Positions 45,064-56,320 of a stretch of DNA of 64,000 bases are shown piece after piece. Position numbers and translations under genes: made by a program. The notes below the pieces were generated by a model. That model had not been told where the DNA came from. It saw only the letters and a program-made list of their open reading frames with translations, and ran no database searches. This stretch comes from Falciphora oryzae (Eukaryota; Ascomycota; Sordariomycetes; Magnaporthales; Magnaporthaceae), in contig JNVV01000090.1 in assembly GCA_000733355.1 (NCBI GenBank), forward strand, positions 24,845-88,844, in the 5' to 3' direction. Numbering within the stretch: the first letter of the stretch is position 1; each line of letters begins with the position of its first letter.

Positions 45064-46673
45064 GATGGATGTTATTATGGCACGATGATACGGGACTTGG
45101 GATGGTGCGTGGGTGGGTGACACGGGACTGTAATTGAATCAAAATCTTGAAAGCGGTTGTTATTGAGGAATATGGGATAAGAATATGAGATAATTGCATC
45201 TTACTCTTTCACTCACGATTGAGGACGAGCACGCGTGGAAGCTCGCTCAAATAACTCACGTACGTGAATCCGTGCTCAGCCCACAGCACAACGTTCGCAA
45301 ACAACAAGTTGCTCGGATGATATTGGGAGTCTAGGCTCCTCGTAAAAGGGTTTCTCTCATGTGATCAAACAGCCGTGAGATGCGCAGTCCACGTGTATTT
45401 GCATGAAGGGGACATTGCATTGGGACTGGGTTGAGTGTTGATTATGCACAACCGCGCATCCCCTTGCCGTCCGCACGATCTGAATGGAGTCATCGGGACG
45501 TTTTACTATTGGGTGTGCTGGTGACATATTGAAGAGGGATGCAGCCGAATTGTCGGTGAAATGGAATACGGCGTCTGCTGACCCCTGAAAATCTCGTGAA
45601 TGGCGTCCAGGTCGGCTGATAAGGGGCGAGGCCCGGATGTAGGCAGCAGAAATGCCGGCTTTATAATCGGTCTGGCCGATCATACCCTAATAAGGCACGA
45701 AGGTCCAGATCCAGCTACCGAGAGGCGCCACCACGACGCCAGGGAACCCGGGGCACAGGAATTACTCAGTATGTTCAACAGAAAAGATGCAATCTGTGGT
45801 TTACTTTTACTCGTGAACTCGCTTGACGACCTGCATCCTTCCTCACACCTACCAATTTTTTCTTAGCATGGTGCTGTTAGTGCACACAGCCACTTTACAT
45901 ACAAATCCTCAACACCCGCCAATTCAGCGACAAACACTAAAAATCCCGCCCGGAAACGGCGTTGGCGACGGCGTCATGCCGTTGCCTTCCAACCCCCTTG
46001 CTGCAATATACCCTCCTCAGCAGCCCGCCTGCCCGGAGGGGTCTGCTGCGGCCGCCCCAGCACCCGCGCCCTATAGCGCAATTGAACGCCCTCCCCTCTC
46101 CGGGAGTTCATGCGCCCAGATTGGCCCGAAAAGGACCTGGAAGGCTCCCCTGACGATGGCACTGCTACAGGTGCCCCGAAGCGACCGCGCATTACTACCA
46201 CCAACGGCCTCGAGGCGCAACGCGCGGCACGCGAAGGCGCCCACACCCTCCCCTTCCCCTTCCCTCCACCCGGTCCACCCGGTCCCCCCAGGCTCCTTGC
46301 GCATCAATTGCGCGCGAGCGCCCGGCACCTACCTCCCGGCTCACTAGCCCGCCCCCTGGGGCTACCGCCGGCAAGCGCCGGAGGTGCCCCGCGGAGGCAT
46401 CCGCTTTCCCCCTCTCTGTTCCCCAGGCTGCTTTCGGCGGGCACGAGGCCCCGGTTATGGGGCCGGGTGCCGCCTAGGCCGCCCAGGAGGAGTCCTCGCC
46501 CCGGAGGTTCAGCTGTTCAGCGTCCCCGGCGGGTGGGTGTCTCCCGATGCTCTTTTGATCTTTGGCCAGGGGCCAGCGGTCTTCAGAGCCCAACCTTTAG
46601 CGGTAGCGCCCGGGGGCGCCACCGCTTCAGGGCAACCCGGTTGAGCGCATGCGCCGTAGCGTGCGCCGCTCCA
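45064..46673. other. Intergenic, partly very GC-rich
   Basis: No certain gene. At 46080-46350 a plus-strand frame reads Pro/Arg/Ala-rich sequence with KRPRITTTNGLEAQRAAREG, which recalls the start of LINE ORF1 proteins, but this is too weak for a call. 46350-46670 is over 70% GC without recognisable content. Confidence 0.35.
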
Positions 46674-46710
46674 GCCGCTTCACTCGCCGTTACTAGGGCA
46701 ATCCCTGTTG

Positions 46711-46742
<32 letters not shown>

Positions 46743-46777
46743 GTTCAGCGGGTATTCCTACCTGATCCGAGGTCAAC
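46674..46777 (-). rRNA. 28S (LSU) rRNA 5'-end fragment
   Basis: Minus strand begins GTTGACCTCGGATCAGG at 46777 and follows the fungal LSU 5' end through the ITS4 primer-binding site (46719-46738) to GAGTGAAGCGGC at 46674, about 104 bp, with about one difference from the common ascomycete sequence. After that the expected LSU sequence stops and unrelated GC-rich DNA follows. On the other side (46778-46990) the sequence does not show the ITS2 or 5.8S features I would expect. It is a fragment, not a working gene. Confidence 0.85.
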
Positions 46778-48206
46778 CTACTTCGCCGGTCTCCCGGCTC
46801 CAGGCCCCCTTTCTCATATACCCACCGACATCGATCCCGCGGGTTTTCCGCCGTGGGGGGTTCCGGTGCCGCGGGGGGTTTTCCGAAAAATTATTTTGTA
46901 TGGGGATTTTTAAAAATCGACCCACGGCCACCCAACCCATCTCGGCGTTGGGCCTCCAAAATCGACTTGGTCCCTCGCACTGCAACACGGGCTAATAGCC
47001 CCGCAACACGCCGGGGCTACCCCTAACTGTCAGTAAGAGCTAGACATCACATCGGTGCAAAACGCAGACTCCAGTCCGGAGCAAGAAGCGGACTCCAGGC
47101 CCGGGCAAGAAGCAGCCAGGCCCAATCATGTAGACCGGCTGGAACAGACAGACTCCATATTAGTCTGGATGTATTGTCCTGGTTGGAGATGGCCGATTCA
47201 AACCCGTTCACGTTGCTAGCCACCTACCACTATGCCTAATCCGCGGGGGGATGACGACGACGAAGACGGTCTCCCTTCACCGACACCGGCCCGTCCATCC
47301 GCTCTGGCAGGAAGCCCGCCACCTCGAGTACCGGGGGCGGTGGGGGACAGGAGCGGCGGGGCGGCGGCGGGGCGGCGGCGGGCGGCGGGCGGGCAAGGCG
47401 ACGCAGCTAAGCACACAGGAACGGCCCTACAGCACTCATCGGTGCCTCCTTGGGTTGGCATACGGCGGACTGATGGGCCAAGCCGGCAGCGAGGCCGACC
47501 GACGGCAATGGCATCGGAATTCGACGCCCCATCCATGTTGCCTGCGGGACGGAGGGGGCGTTGGTGGGGTCGCAGACAAGCCCGTAGACGTCGCTGATGG
47601 CGATGTTTTCGGGGGCTGCGACCGGTTGGCCGTGGCGGCGGGCCGGGTCGACGGATGGCGGGTCTTGGGTCAATGGTAGCGGTAGCGGCCAATTAGCCAG
47701 CTGAACGTCGCGCAGCACGAAAGATCTTGGATGTGTGGGTGGACTCCGAGCAGAACCTCGGATCAATAAGGGTCAGCACGGTGGCAGAATTCGTGGAACA
47801 GGTCTTTGATGAGAGCGAGAGCAGGGACAGGATTCTTCGACCTCTCGAAGGCCGCCACACACAGGCGACCGCATCCGCTGTGGACGACGACGAAAAAGTA
47901 CGGATAACCACGCGATGGGGATGGTCCCCCGGACATGCAGGCCTCTCGCGCGAAACGTTCTTTGGGCGTTCGTGATCTGTTCACTGGTTTTCCCCCAATC
48001 AATTCACGCTCGATCCTTGGATCCCCCTGCCACTGTAATTGGCAGCCGGTTCGCAGTATGATAGCAGTGCTCAAGTCCGCGGCAATATTAAGCCAGTAGG
48101 TTGAACTCATATGGACCTCCGCCAAGCAGGAAAGCGGTTCTCACCAACAAGGCATAGAACAACGGACACGACCCGGCCCATCTCGGTGCCTACAGGGAGG
48201 GAAATC
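46778..48206. other. Intergenic, no certain gene
   Basis: Possible diverged ITS2-like sequence up to about 46990, then low-complexity GC-rich DNA (GGCGGC runs at 47335-47400). Plus frame 47727-47975 (82 residues) and minus 47763-48125 overlap in opposite senses; neither has a recognisable domain. Confidence 0.4.
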
Positions 48207-51200
48207 TCAACTGCGGACGTCCGAAGACACCCCTAAGTGAGCACAACTGCCTCTTGGTAACTCATCTCCCACCGCGGCTGCTCCCTCCCCCTCCTCGCTA
48301 AACAAGCTCGCGATGCCCCTCCGCCCCCTCGCGACCGCCAGGTCGACCGGCGTCCTCATCCCGCCGTCCTCGAGCCGCGGCTCCAGCCCCATCTCGACGA
48401 GCGGCCCGAACGCCTTCTCCCGTCCCCGCGCGGGCTCTCGACCCGCCGCCCCGCCAGTGCGTGCAGCATGCCCTCGCTGGCGTTGTTGACGGCCTGCAGG
48501 TCCGCGCCGGCAGCCGGCGAGCAGCTCAACTCCGGGTAGGCAGCGCCGCGTCGCGCGCCTTGGCGTGGTGCGGGTGTGGCCGCTTCTCGCTCGGGTCCCG
48601 CGTCCCCTCCCAGGCCGCCGCGGCCAGCGCCAGCGCGGGCGTCGCCCTTCCCGTTGCGCGCGTCGGTGGGTGCGCCCAGCGCCTGGTGGACGTGCCGGAA
48701 CAGCTCCGCGGCGCGGAGCGCCGCCTTCTCCTTGCCCACGGTCAGGTGGCGACGTGGTGCAGCGCCGTGTTGCCGTTGATGGGGTCCGGCTGGAGCGGAT
48801 CGGCCCCCGCCGAGATGAGGTGCCTGGTCGTCCACTCTTGGCGGGCCGCGAGTGCATGGTGCAGCGGCTTGCGTCCGTCGCCGTCGGCGGCGTGGACGGC
48901 TTCGGTCCGCGCTCGACGAGGGCGGCAAAGGCGGCTTTGTGGGCGTCGTCGGGGGGGTGTGAGATGGTGCTGAACCAGTGCAGCGCGGCCCAGCCGTCAT
49001 CGTCCGTGGCCAGGGGGTCGGCTTCGCGGGCGAGCAGGGTATGCATGGCGTCTAAGTCGATCGTCGCCGGGACCTTATCCCTCTCCGACCGTCCCGCCTC
49101 CCATACCACAAGAGGGATGCAGGCTGATATGAGCAGCGAGCGGCCTTGGCGGCCTTTGCCGTTGATGTTGATCGTGGGCAAGCCGAGGAACGGGGAGCCG
49201 AGCGCGCGGTCCTCCTCGATGATGGATTGGATGACGGATGATCCATCTGGGTACAGAGCCGCCGGGTCAGCGCTATGGGAGAGCAGTATCTTGATCAAGT
49301 CTCACTGCCGTGTCTTGTACTGCTGCTCGGATAGCAGACGCTTGTTTCAGCCAGTTTGCGCGGCCTCGTGCAGCGGGTACCGGACTTTTTCGACGCTTCC
49401 AAAAAATATGCTAGGATGCCTGGCCAGAGGGAGATAATTCGGCTAACAGCCCGCCTCCAACAGCACCTCGGCAAGCTCGGGGTTGCTTTGCTCCACCGCG
49501 CGCAGCAAGGCGGAATCCCGTCCAGCCACACCCAACCCGTGCTCCAACAACACCCTAGTGATGTTGGCATTTCGAGATAGGCGAAGACAACACATATCCG
49601 ACCCCTCTCTCCCCGGTGGCCGTAGCGCGCGCATCAGCACCGCGGGTCAACAGGATCCTGATGACATCCTCTGTAAACGCGCCCTTGGAACTCACATCGA
49701 GGACAAGGGGAGACTCTCATTTGCCGTTCCGGCACTCAGTGTCAGCTCCGTGGCCCAAAAGATACTCGAGAGCCTCAAGCTGCCAGAAATAGTAGCCAAC
49801 GCCAAGTCGTGAAGTGCCGTTTGACTTCGGAGTTGTCCTCATACTCCAAGCCACCATCGGATTCGGATTCGTCCTCGGGGTCGGAGCTATCCCCTGTTTC
49901 GGGGTAATCCACGTGGCCACTCCCGTAGCGGTTGGAGACAGTGTCGACATCGACGCCGGTCGTTTCGATGAGGGTTTTGATGACGTGCAGCCCCGAGCAG
50001 CGTCTGCCAGCCACTTCCTCCCTACTTTGCGAGGCACATGCTTTCGGAGATGGATACCTCGTCAGCAAAATGCTCGAGGAGGGAGGCGTTGCCCTTGCAG
50101 ACCATCCCCTCGAAAAGGTTGACGTCTTTGTGCTTGTTGACACAGAGCCCGCCCTTGAGTCGAGCGAGCCCCTTGATAACGTCGTAGTCGCCATTCGCCA
50201 GTGTCCGGCGCATCATCGTATCCAACTCTCTGGACCCGAGGAGATACGCCCGTTTGGGCTCTGCGGCTCCTTGTGCCTGGAGCAGCGCCCTTGCCAGATC
50301 GTCCACCCTTTTTGGGTCGGTTACAGCCTTGAATGCGGCTAAGTCCTTGTCCTGCGGAGCGACGCCTCGGGCGGCAAGCGCCCTGACCATTATCCAGTTG
50401 CCAGCCTCAAGAGCCAAGTCCATTGGCGTCGCCGGCTGTCCATTCTCTCTCCGGAAGGTAGGGTTCAGGTCTGGCCCTGCATCTGCGAGCAGCTCAACTA
50501 TGTCGGTCGTTTTAGGCAAAGGGTCGCCGTCACTGCACTGGCCGTTCTGAGCGTCCCGGCCGTCGTGCAGGGCGCCCTGCAACATCCCCCCAACAGCCCT
50601 CCAAGACCCCTCCCAGGGCCTGTGCCGAGACTCGCCGTTTCAATTTCACTAGCTCCTCCACCCTCGGAAGTGGAAGGGGCGCTGAATCCTCTTGATCCTT
50701 TACCCCAACCGCGACCTCGGGATCCAAGCCAACGACTGTGGACTAGGGACAGTCCACGGTTGGAGGGGATCGAGGAGTCAGCGCCGTAGGAGAGCAAACA
50801 CCGAAGGCCCTCGAGGTCGCCAACAGAGCGCGCGTAATGCAAAGGTGTTAGCCCCAGCCCTACGAGTGTCACAGAGGTTGATGTGCCGGTCAAGCACGGC
50901 ATGCTTTTTGTGCTACGGCAAGAGAAGCACAACGATGTTGGAGTTCCCCGTTAGGGCAGCATGGTGTAGTGGAGAGCAGCCCTCATTCCTCAGGAGGCTA
51001 GGATGAGCGCCCTTGTCGAGCAGCGTCTTCGCCATCGTTCCGTCGGTAGTGGCGGCCGTGTGTATAGGCGTTAGGCCCTGTGCGTCAGGCTCCGACACCA
51101 GTAGGCCCGCAAACCAAGGAGATTCGAGGACATACTCCACGCTTTGGGCGCCCTCCACCATGTGAAGGGCCGGTTCCCCTCCGAGTTTTTAGCTTTCGGG

Positions 51201-52336
51201 TCGACCCCGAGCTTAACAAGGGCCTCGATGACTGCATCAGCCTTTCTTGCCTCGTATGGATGCTGCATAAGGACAGCATGGATGACGGTGTTACCCTCGG
51301 CGTCGGGCACCAATGGGCCAACGCCCTGTGAAACCAAGAACTGTATCCACGACGGCGACAGGTGGCTCGTTGCGGCATAGAAAAGCGTCCAGCCGTCATC
51401 CGTGCGCACCTTGAGATCGACACCCAGGCGTATGAACTTCTCGATCACCGAAAACTCCATGTTGCTCTGGAGGGCAAGAAAATGCATGAGTGTCAAGCTA
51501 TTATCGCAGCCTCTGTTGATATCCAAGCCCTCCTAAATCAAGGCCTTCGGGATGTCTTCGTCCTTGGATTTGTCTTGGGTCCAGTTTCCGCTCGTTGCGT
51601 ATGCTATGAGTGGAAAGTTGCCTGTGCTGTTCTTGACATGCAGGTCCGCTCAACGGCGGACGAGCTTGCGGATGAAAGCAATGGATTCCGGTTCCGCAAA
51701 AAGCCCGATGTTCCGCACGACCCTGTGCAGGATCGTGTTTCCATCCATGTCCGCGGTCCCGACATCAGCTCCAAGGTCGACCAGCTTTTCCAGGATCCCT
51801 ACGTACAATTTTGAGTCGTGCCGGAAGTCTCTAAGAAGCTGAAGAAGTGGGGATCTTCATTTATCATTCTTGGCGTCCAAGTCGGCACCGTTCTGTACGA
51901 GGAGCTCGATCGCGCCTGGCCACTGCGGGTTGACTAGATGGAGAGGTGTGTGCCCCCCTTTGGTCCGGGCATTAGGGTCGCCATGAGCTTCCAGCAGAAG
52001 CTTTGCCACGCTGGCTCTTCCTTTTTCGCAAGCATAGTGCAATGCGCCCGTGCCAGTGTAATCAACCGCATCGGGATCGGTACCATGCTCGAGAGGACCT
52101 GGACGACTTCTGCATGGCCTTCCTCGGCGGCGTAGGAGAGCGATGTGCGCTCCAGCTCGTCCTTCGCGACCACCAGGTCTTTCTTGGTGGCAGCAAGGTG
52201 TCAGATGCAGTAACCTGGCCAGCCGGCGTGGGCTGCGAGATGCATGGGAGTGATGGTGCTGTCTATGAACGACTCCCACTTACTTGTCATCCAGAGACCG
52301 AGGGCGGGCTTTCCTGGGACAAAATGTCATAGCCGG
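48207..52336 (-). pseudogene. Decayed large ankyrin-repeat gene
   Basis: Ankyrin-type units are spread over 4.1 kb on the minus strand but in changing frames. From the 5' side: HLAA...LSYAAEEGHAEVVQVL (52270-52090, with an in-frame TGA near 52203), then after a shift ALHYACEKGRASVAKLLLEAHGDPNA and TPLHL...IELLVQNGADLDAKN (to 51857); WTLFYAATS, NTVIHAVL and VIEALVKLGVDPKAKN (51526-51180); after a shift LTPIHTAATTDGTMAKTLLDKGAHP and SPLHHAALTGNSNIVVLL (51161-50913); LTPLHYARSVGDLEGLRCLLSYGAD (50870-50760); DLALEAGNWIMVRALAARG (50430-50350); ITRVLLEHGLGV (49560) and, finally, WAALHWFSTI in 49298-48207. At least five frame breaks and one stop are needed. Repeat spacing suggests an original protein of over 1200 residues. 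N-terminal partner domain lost or not recognised. Confidence 0.7.
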
Positions 52337-52480
52337 TGCTTTGGGTAGCTCGCCTTCGCGCCCCATCTCTGGCTGGGACGGTATGTTCACCCCTACCCCC
52401 ATTTCCCGAGCTGCAGCTAACATTTATTATAGATCGTGACCACTGTAGCTCCATTTTTGGATGGAGAAGGGGATACCAGC

Positions 52481-53707
52481 ATGGATGGCTATCGTCCATC
52501 GGTTAGCCTTGTGCAGAGCGCGGTTGCGGAGGTAGCGGGCTGCGCTGCGGCTGCGGGTGCACTGGGTGGCGCAGCCGAAGACGATGCCCTTCCCGCGGTG
52601 GCTTCTAGGGACGGGGCTTCCGACGGAGGTAAGTTCATTTCCAACACACCTCAATCCCAATTGGTACCATCTAACTCGATCGTGTTTCCCGGCAGGCGAT
52701 TCTTCCATGCCCCTCCCCGAGCGCCTGCGTACTGCCGATGTGGTCGACATCGCTGTGCCAGGCCCTTCTGTCACACGTTCCGAGGCCAACGTCGATTCTC
52801 CAGTCGAGTGGCCTCAAGATACCGTGGGAGCGATGGGGCCACCGGATGCACCGGGTGGCCCGGCTGCCGCTCCAGCAGTTTCTGATGGCCACGACCCTGA
52901 CGAGCACGACTCCCGCCCTAGAAACGAGGGCATTGCCGACTCTACAGGCGATGGCGGTCCCGACGAGCAGGAGCCCAGCCTTGGAGAGGACGACGGGGAC
53001 GGCGTCCCTGATCCAGTCTCTCAAACGGTCGGCACCAGCAGCGGAAATGGCGACAGAGACGAACCCGAGACCAACCTTGGGGTCAACCTTGCGATCCACA
53101 ACATGTCGCGTAACCGCCTTGTCGAGCTCTACAGCTCCGATCCGGATCCCGCCAGCAAGCGAGCGTTTGCCCATTTCATAGGCATCACCTACCAAGACCT
53201 GCTCGCCATTGAGACACAGGAAGGCGACATGAAAAGCAAGGTCAATGTCTCCGGCCTCAAAGTTCCCGTCTTCCTCTATCAGCTGTACGCGGTTTTCCTC
53301 GTCTTGACTGCTCCCATAGTCCCGGACGACGCGACCTTTCCCGGGATCCTCGCCGACCAGATTGGTCTCGGCAAAACCCTCCAGGCATATCTCCTCATTC
53401 TCACGGCGGCTCGACTTACCGTCGCCTGGAAACACGTCCAGCGGGAATGGGCCGACAAGGACCGGCCAGAACACCTAAGGCAACACGTGCGCGGGGGAGA
53501 ACAGGGACCTTGCCTGTGGAGCCCGAACTTCCTCTCCACGTGCGGTGCCCGTGCGAGCAGGAGTTTCCGACTCGCCTCGTCACTAAACGCTGGGATCACA
53601 GGCTCTCCGTCATCGTCTGCCCACCGAGCCTAATACCCAATTGGGTCTCCGAGTGGGAAAAGTTTTTCGACGACAGAGAGAATGCGGCCGGGATCAAGGC
53701 GGGCTGA
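52481..53707 (+). pseudogene. N-terminal fragment of a SNF2-family helicase
   Basis: Exon 1 (52481-52628) joins over a GT-AG intron (52629-52695) to a long acidic, Asp/Glu/Gly-rich segment, then NLAIHNMSRNRLVELYSSDP and the start of a SNF2 ATPase: VFLYQLYAVFLVL, GILADQIGLGKTLQAYLLI (motif I with GKT, about 53340-53400) and, after a frameshift near 53490, LSVIVCPPSLIPNWVSEWEKFF (motif Ia region). The frame stops at 53707. Motifs II-VI, including the DEAH box, and the second lobe are missing, so no active helicase can be made. It lies head-to-head with the decayed ankyrin gene. Confidence 0.7.
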
Positions 53708-56320
53708 CCAGAGGGCCTGACTGAGTCCGTCTCGTGCTCCAAACGGCGTAGGACAGAGTGACCTAGAAGACCACTGCGGTCGGGATTCCGGTTCTCGTAG
53801 GCAGCATTGTTCTGGACGGGAACTGCAATCCGAGCGTCCCGGGTAGGGTGGGCGCCGCGGAAAGCAAGGCCGCACCAGGCGCTGCCCTCCTGGATCACAG
53901 CGAGGATTGGCTTTCCGTCCGTGTAAGCGTTCGAGCGTCGCAAGACACCTAGTCTAGCGTGACGTCGTAGGCGTCGGCAGAAGCGATGGCTCGGCCGAGC
54001 ACAAAATAGCAGTCCGATATACCGCAAACGACCGGAGAATGCACGAAGGTCGGTTGCCGTCAGTTTCGTGTTGTCGCTGTTGATCTTGTCGAGAACCGCG
54101 CGGCCAGCAGCCTCCTCGGCGGCTGTAAATCCCATGCTGCGGCCAAAATTTGCGGCTATCGCATCGACCATAGCCCGAAATGCCTCCTGTTGGATCGACA
54201 TCTAACATCAAGCAACGTGTCAGCCATGCTCAATGATCTGTATGTAAAGTGACGTATCTTGAAGCTGGCTTGCGGCAGAAAAGTCGCAATTGGCGTGGGA
54301 TTTGGGGCAGAGCGAGAAGGACTGCGGCGACCGACTTGTTGCAGAACATCAGTCAGTAATCGGATACCGATCATCTCGGGAGGAGGGCAGGCAAATGGTA
54401 CCAACAACCCCCGCCTCGACCGACCGTGCGAGGCAGGCGAAGTGGAAAATTGAAGTTGCTGCAACAAAAAGGATCCAAACGGAGAAGATGCCATCTGTAG
54501 CACCCGCCGCTCCTTCCCCCGTACTCCTAGTTGTGGCGCCCGTCGCTCCTACCCGGGCGTGTATTCCCGGTGTTGTGGCAGCAGCCTCTTCCACCGCACG
54601 GGCAAGATCACCCTCGACCAGCTGCCGCCAACGCCACCGCCACCGGCCACGGGCTTTTGGGCGCCCCCGCCGGCGACGCGGCCGTCCGCGGCACCGAGTC
54701 GAGCCCCTAGCGGGCGACCCCCGTTGATGGATGAAGAGGCCCACCAGCAACCCTTGGTAAAAAGAGCGCCGGTATCGATGAGCACGTGGCGATCCCCGAC
54801 GGCATATATATAGAACGTCGTCGACGTGGAGGAGTGCAGCAGGGCGATGTGGATCGCGCTGGCCTCGCCGCGTCTTCTGTCCCCCGCAGCGGACGAGGGT
54901 GTGTGATGCTGGATGCCAACGACAAGGCGATCCTCAGCATACGACTTCGAATTAGGCAGAGCGACATCGAACCTCATGGGGCCCAATCTCCGATACCAAC
55001 AACAGCGTATGCAGGGGACACTCTTGGTTAGCTGGAACCTTTGGCTGAGTTCTGCCGACACCCCCGGAACCTGCAAAGGGAGGTACTTAGCGGACTTTGC
55101 GTCCGAGATGGCCCCTGTCGCCAACGAGGAGGCTGGGGGCGCAACCATCCCCTCGACGCCATCCCAGCCCCGAAGCTTTTAAGTATGGCACGAAGGGAGG
55201 GGCGTACATTCGCAAACCGCTCACCCCTCCCTTTTGGCAGGGAGTCCTTTCCGCGCCCCTGCAAGATCGGTAAGAGTAAGGATGATTGGCGTTTCACTGC
55301 AGAACAAACGATAGTGGATGAAGTCCCTTCAATACACCACTTGCCAACAAAACAGACCACCCATGCCGCTAGCCCCCTGCCCAGAGGCTCAACCTCTCTG
55401 ATAGCTGACGGCTCCATCCATCATCAAGGTTCCTCCCACTGCCGGCCGACCACTTCCGGGTCTCCACAAAGGACTCAGCGACACTGCTAGTGGCTAGGTA
55501 CACGCGCTGGCGACGGATAAAGCGGGAGGCGCCAAGCTGGAGAGGGCGACCCGCACGCTGTGTCGCATGGTCTTCGAAGCCGCGAGTCGGCCGCAGCTCG
55601 AGACGGTACGGACGCGGTGCATCATAAACCAGCGATTCACCGAGAAGCCGGGCAAGTGCGGGGCGCTGAACGCGTCGCTGCGGAAGAAGACGCTCGTTAA
55701 GTACGCGAGCATATGCGGCAAGTTCATGCGGTTTCTACTGGCCAAGTTGACGGGCGAGCAGGTGGAGGCCATCGACCGCCTGGCGGCCTGCGACGACGGC
55801 ATGGAGGACCGCGCGGTCGAAAGGCGACTGACGAGGTTCTTCGACGCCGCCATGGGGTAGAGGCACACTAAGTGAGAGTGGGACACGGCGATCCCGTCGT
55901 TCGCCGCCACCCACGCGATCGAACCCGCACAAGTGGCTCACCCTACCGTTCCGGTTCCAGACGCCAATCTCGGCACTGGTCAAGGTCGGATTCTTCATGA
56001 TCTACATGGGCGCGGTGCAAAAGACGGTCGAGCTAAATCCGCCCACATCCTTTCATGATACCGCTTCGGCCCATTACCTTTTGGCTTTCGTTAACTAGCC
56101 GAGATCGACACAAGTGGTCGCGAGTGTTAATCCGCTGACTAAAATTCAAATAGGTTATAAACCCAGCAGAGCACCCCAGTGTTGCCACACCACGCTGCCA
56201 CCACCTAACAAACATTAGCTAAACAGCATTCTTCCACATTTTTAAGCCGTTTATTTGCCACGGCTTAAATATATAAGTGAGGGCAGGCAATAGGTGGCAG
56301 GTGGAAAGGTGGTAAAGCCG
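53708..56320. other. Intergenic with weak coding fragments
   Basis: Minus 54201-53990 reads a protein-like segment (GFTAAEEAAGRAVLDKIN, LTATDLRAFSGRLRYIGLLF), and plus 55567-55860 reads 97 residues with TLVKYASICGKFMRFLLAKL, a style seen in large fungal helicase- or recombinase-like proteins near chromosome ends. Both are short and unplaced. No other feature recognised. Confidence 0.35.

Noticed and set aside
46080..46350. LINE ORF1 start
   Set aside because: Only a short Arg/Pro/Thr-rich motif is reminiscent; no downstream endonuclease or reverse transcriptase.
53596..54201. 201-residue minus-strand frame as a full gene
   Set aside because: Its second half is antisense to the SNF2 fragment; only the first about 70 residues look protein-like and they match no family known to me.
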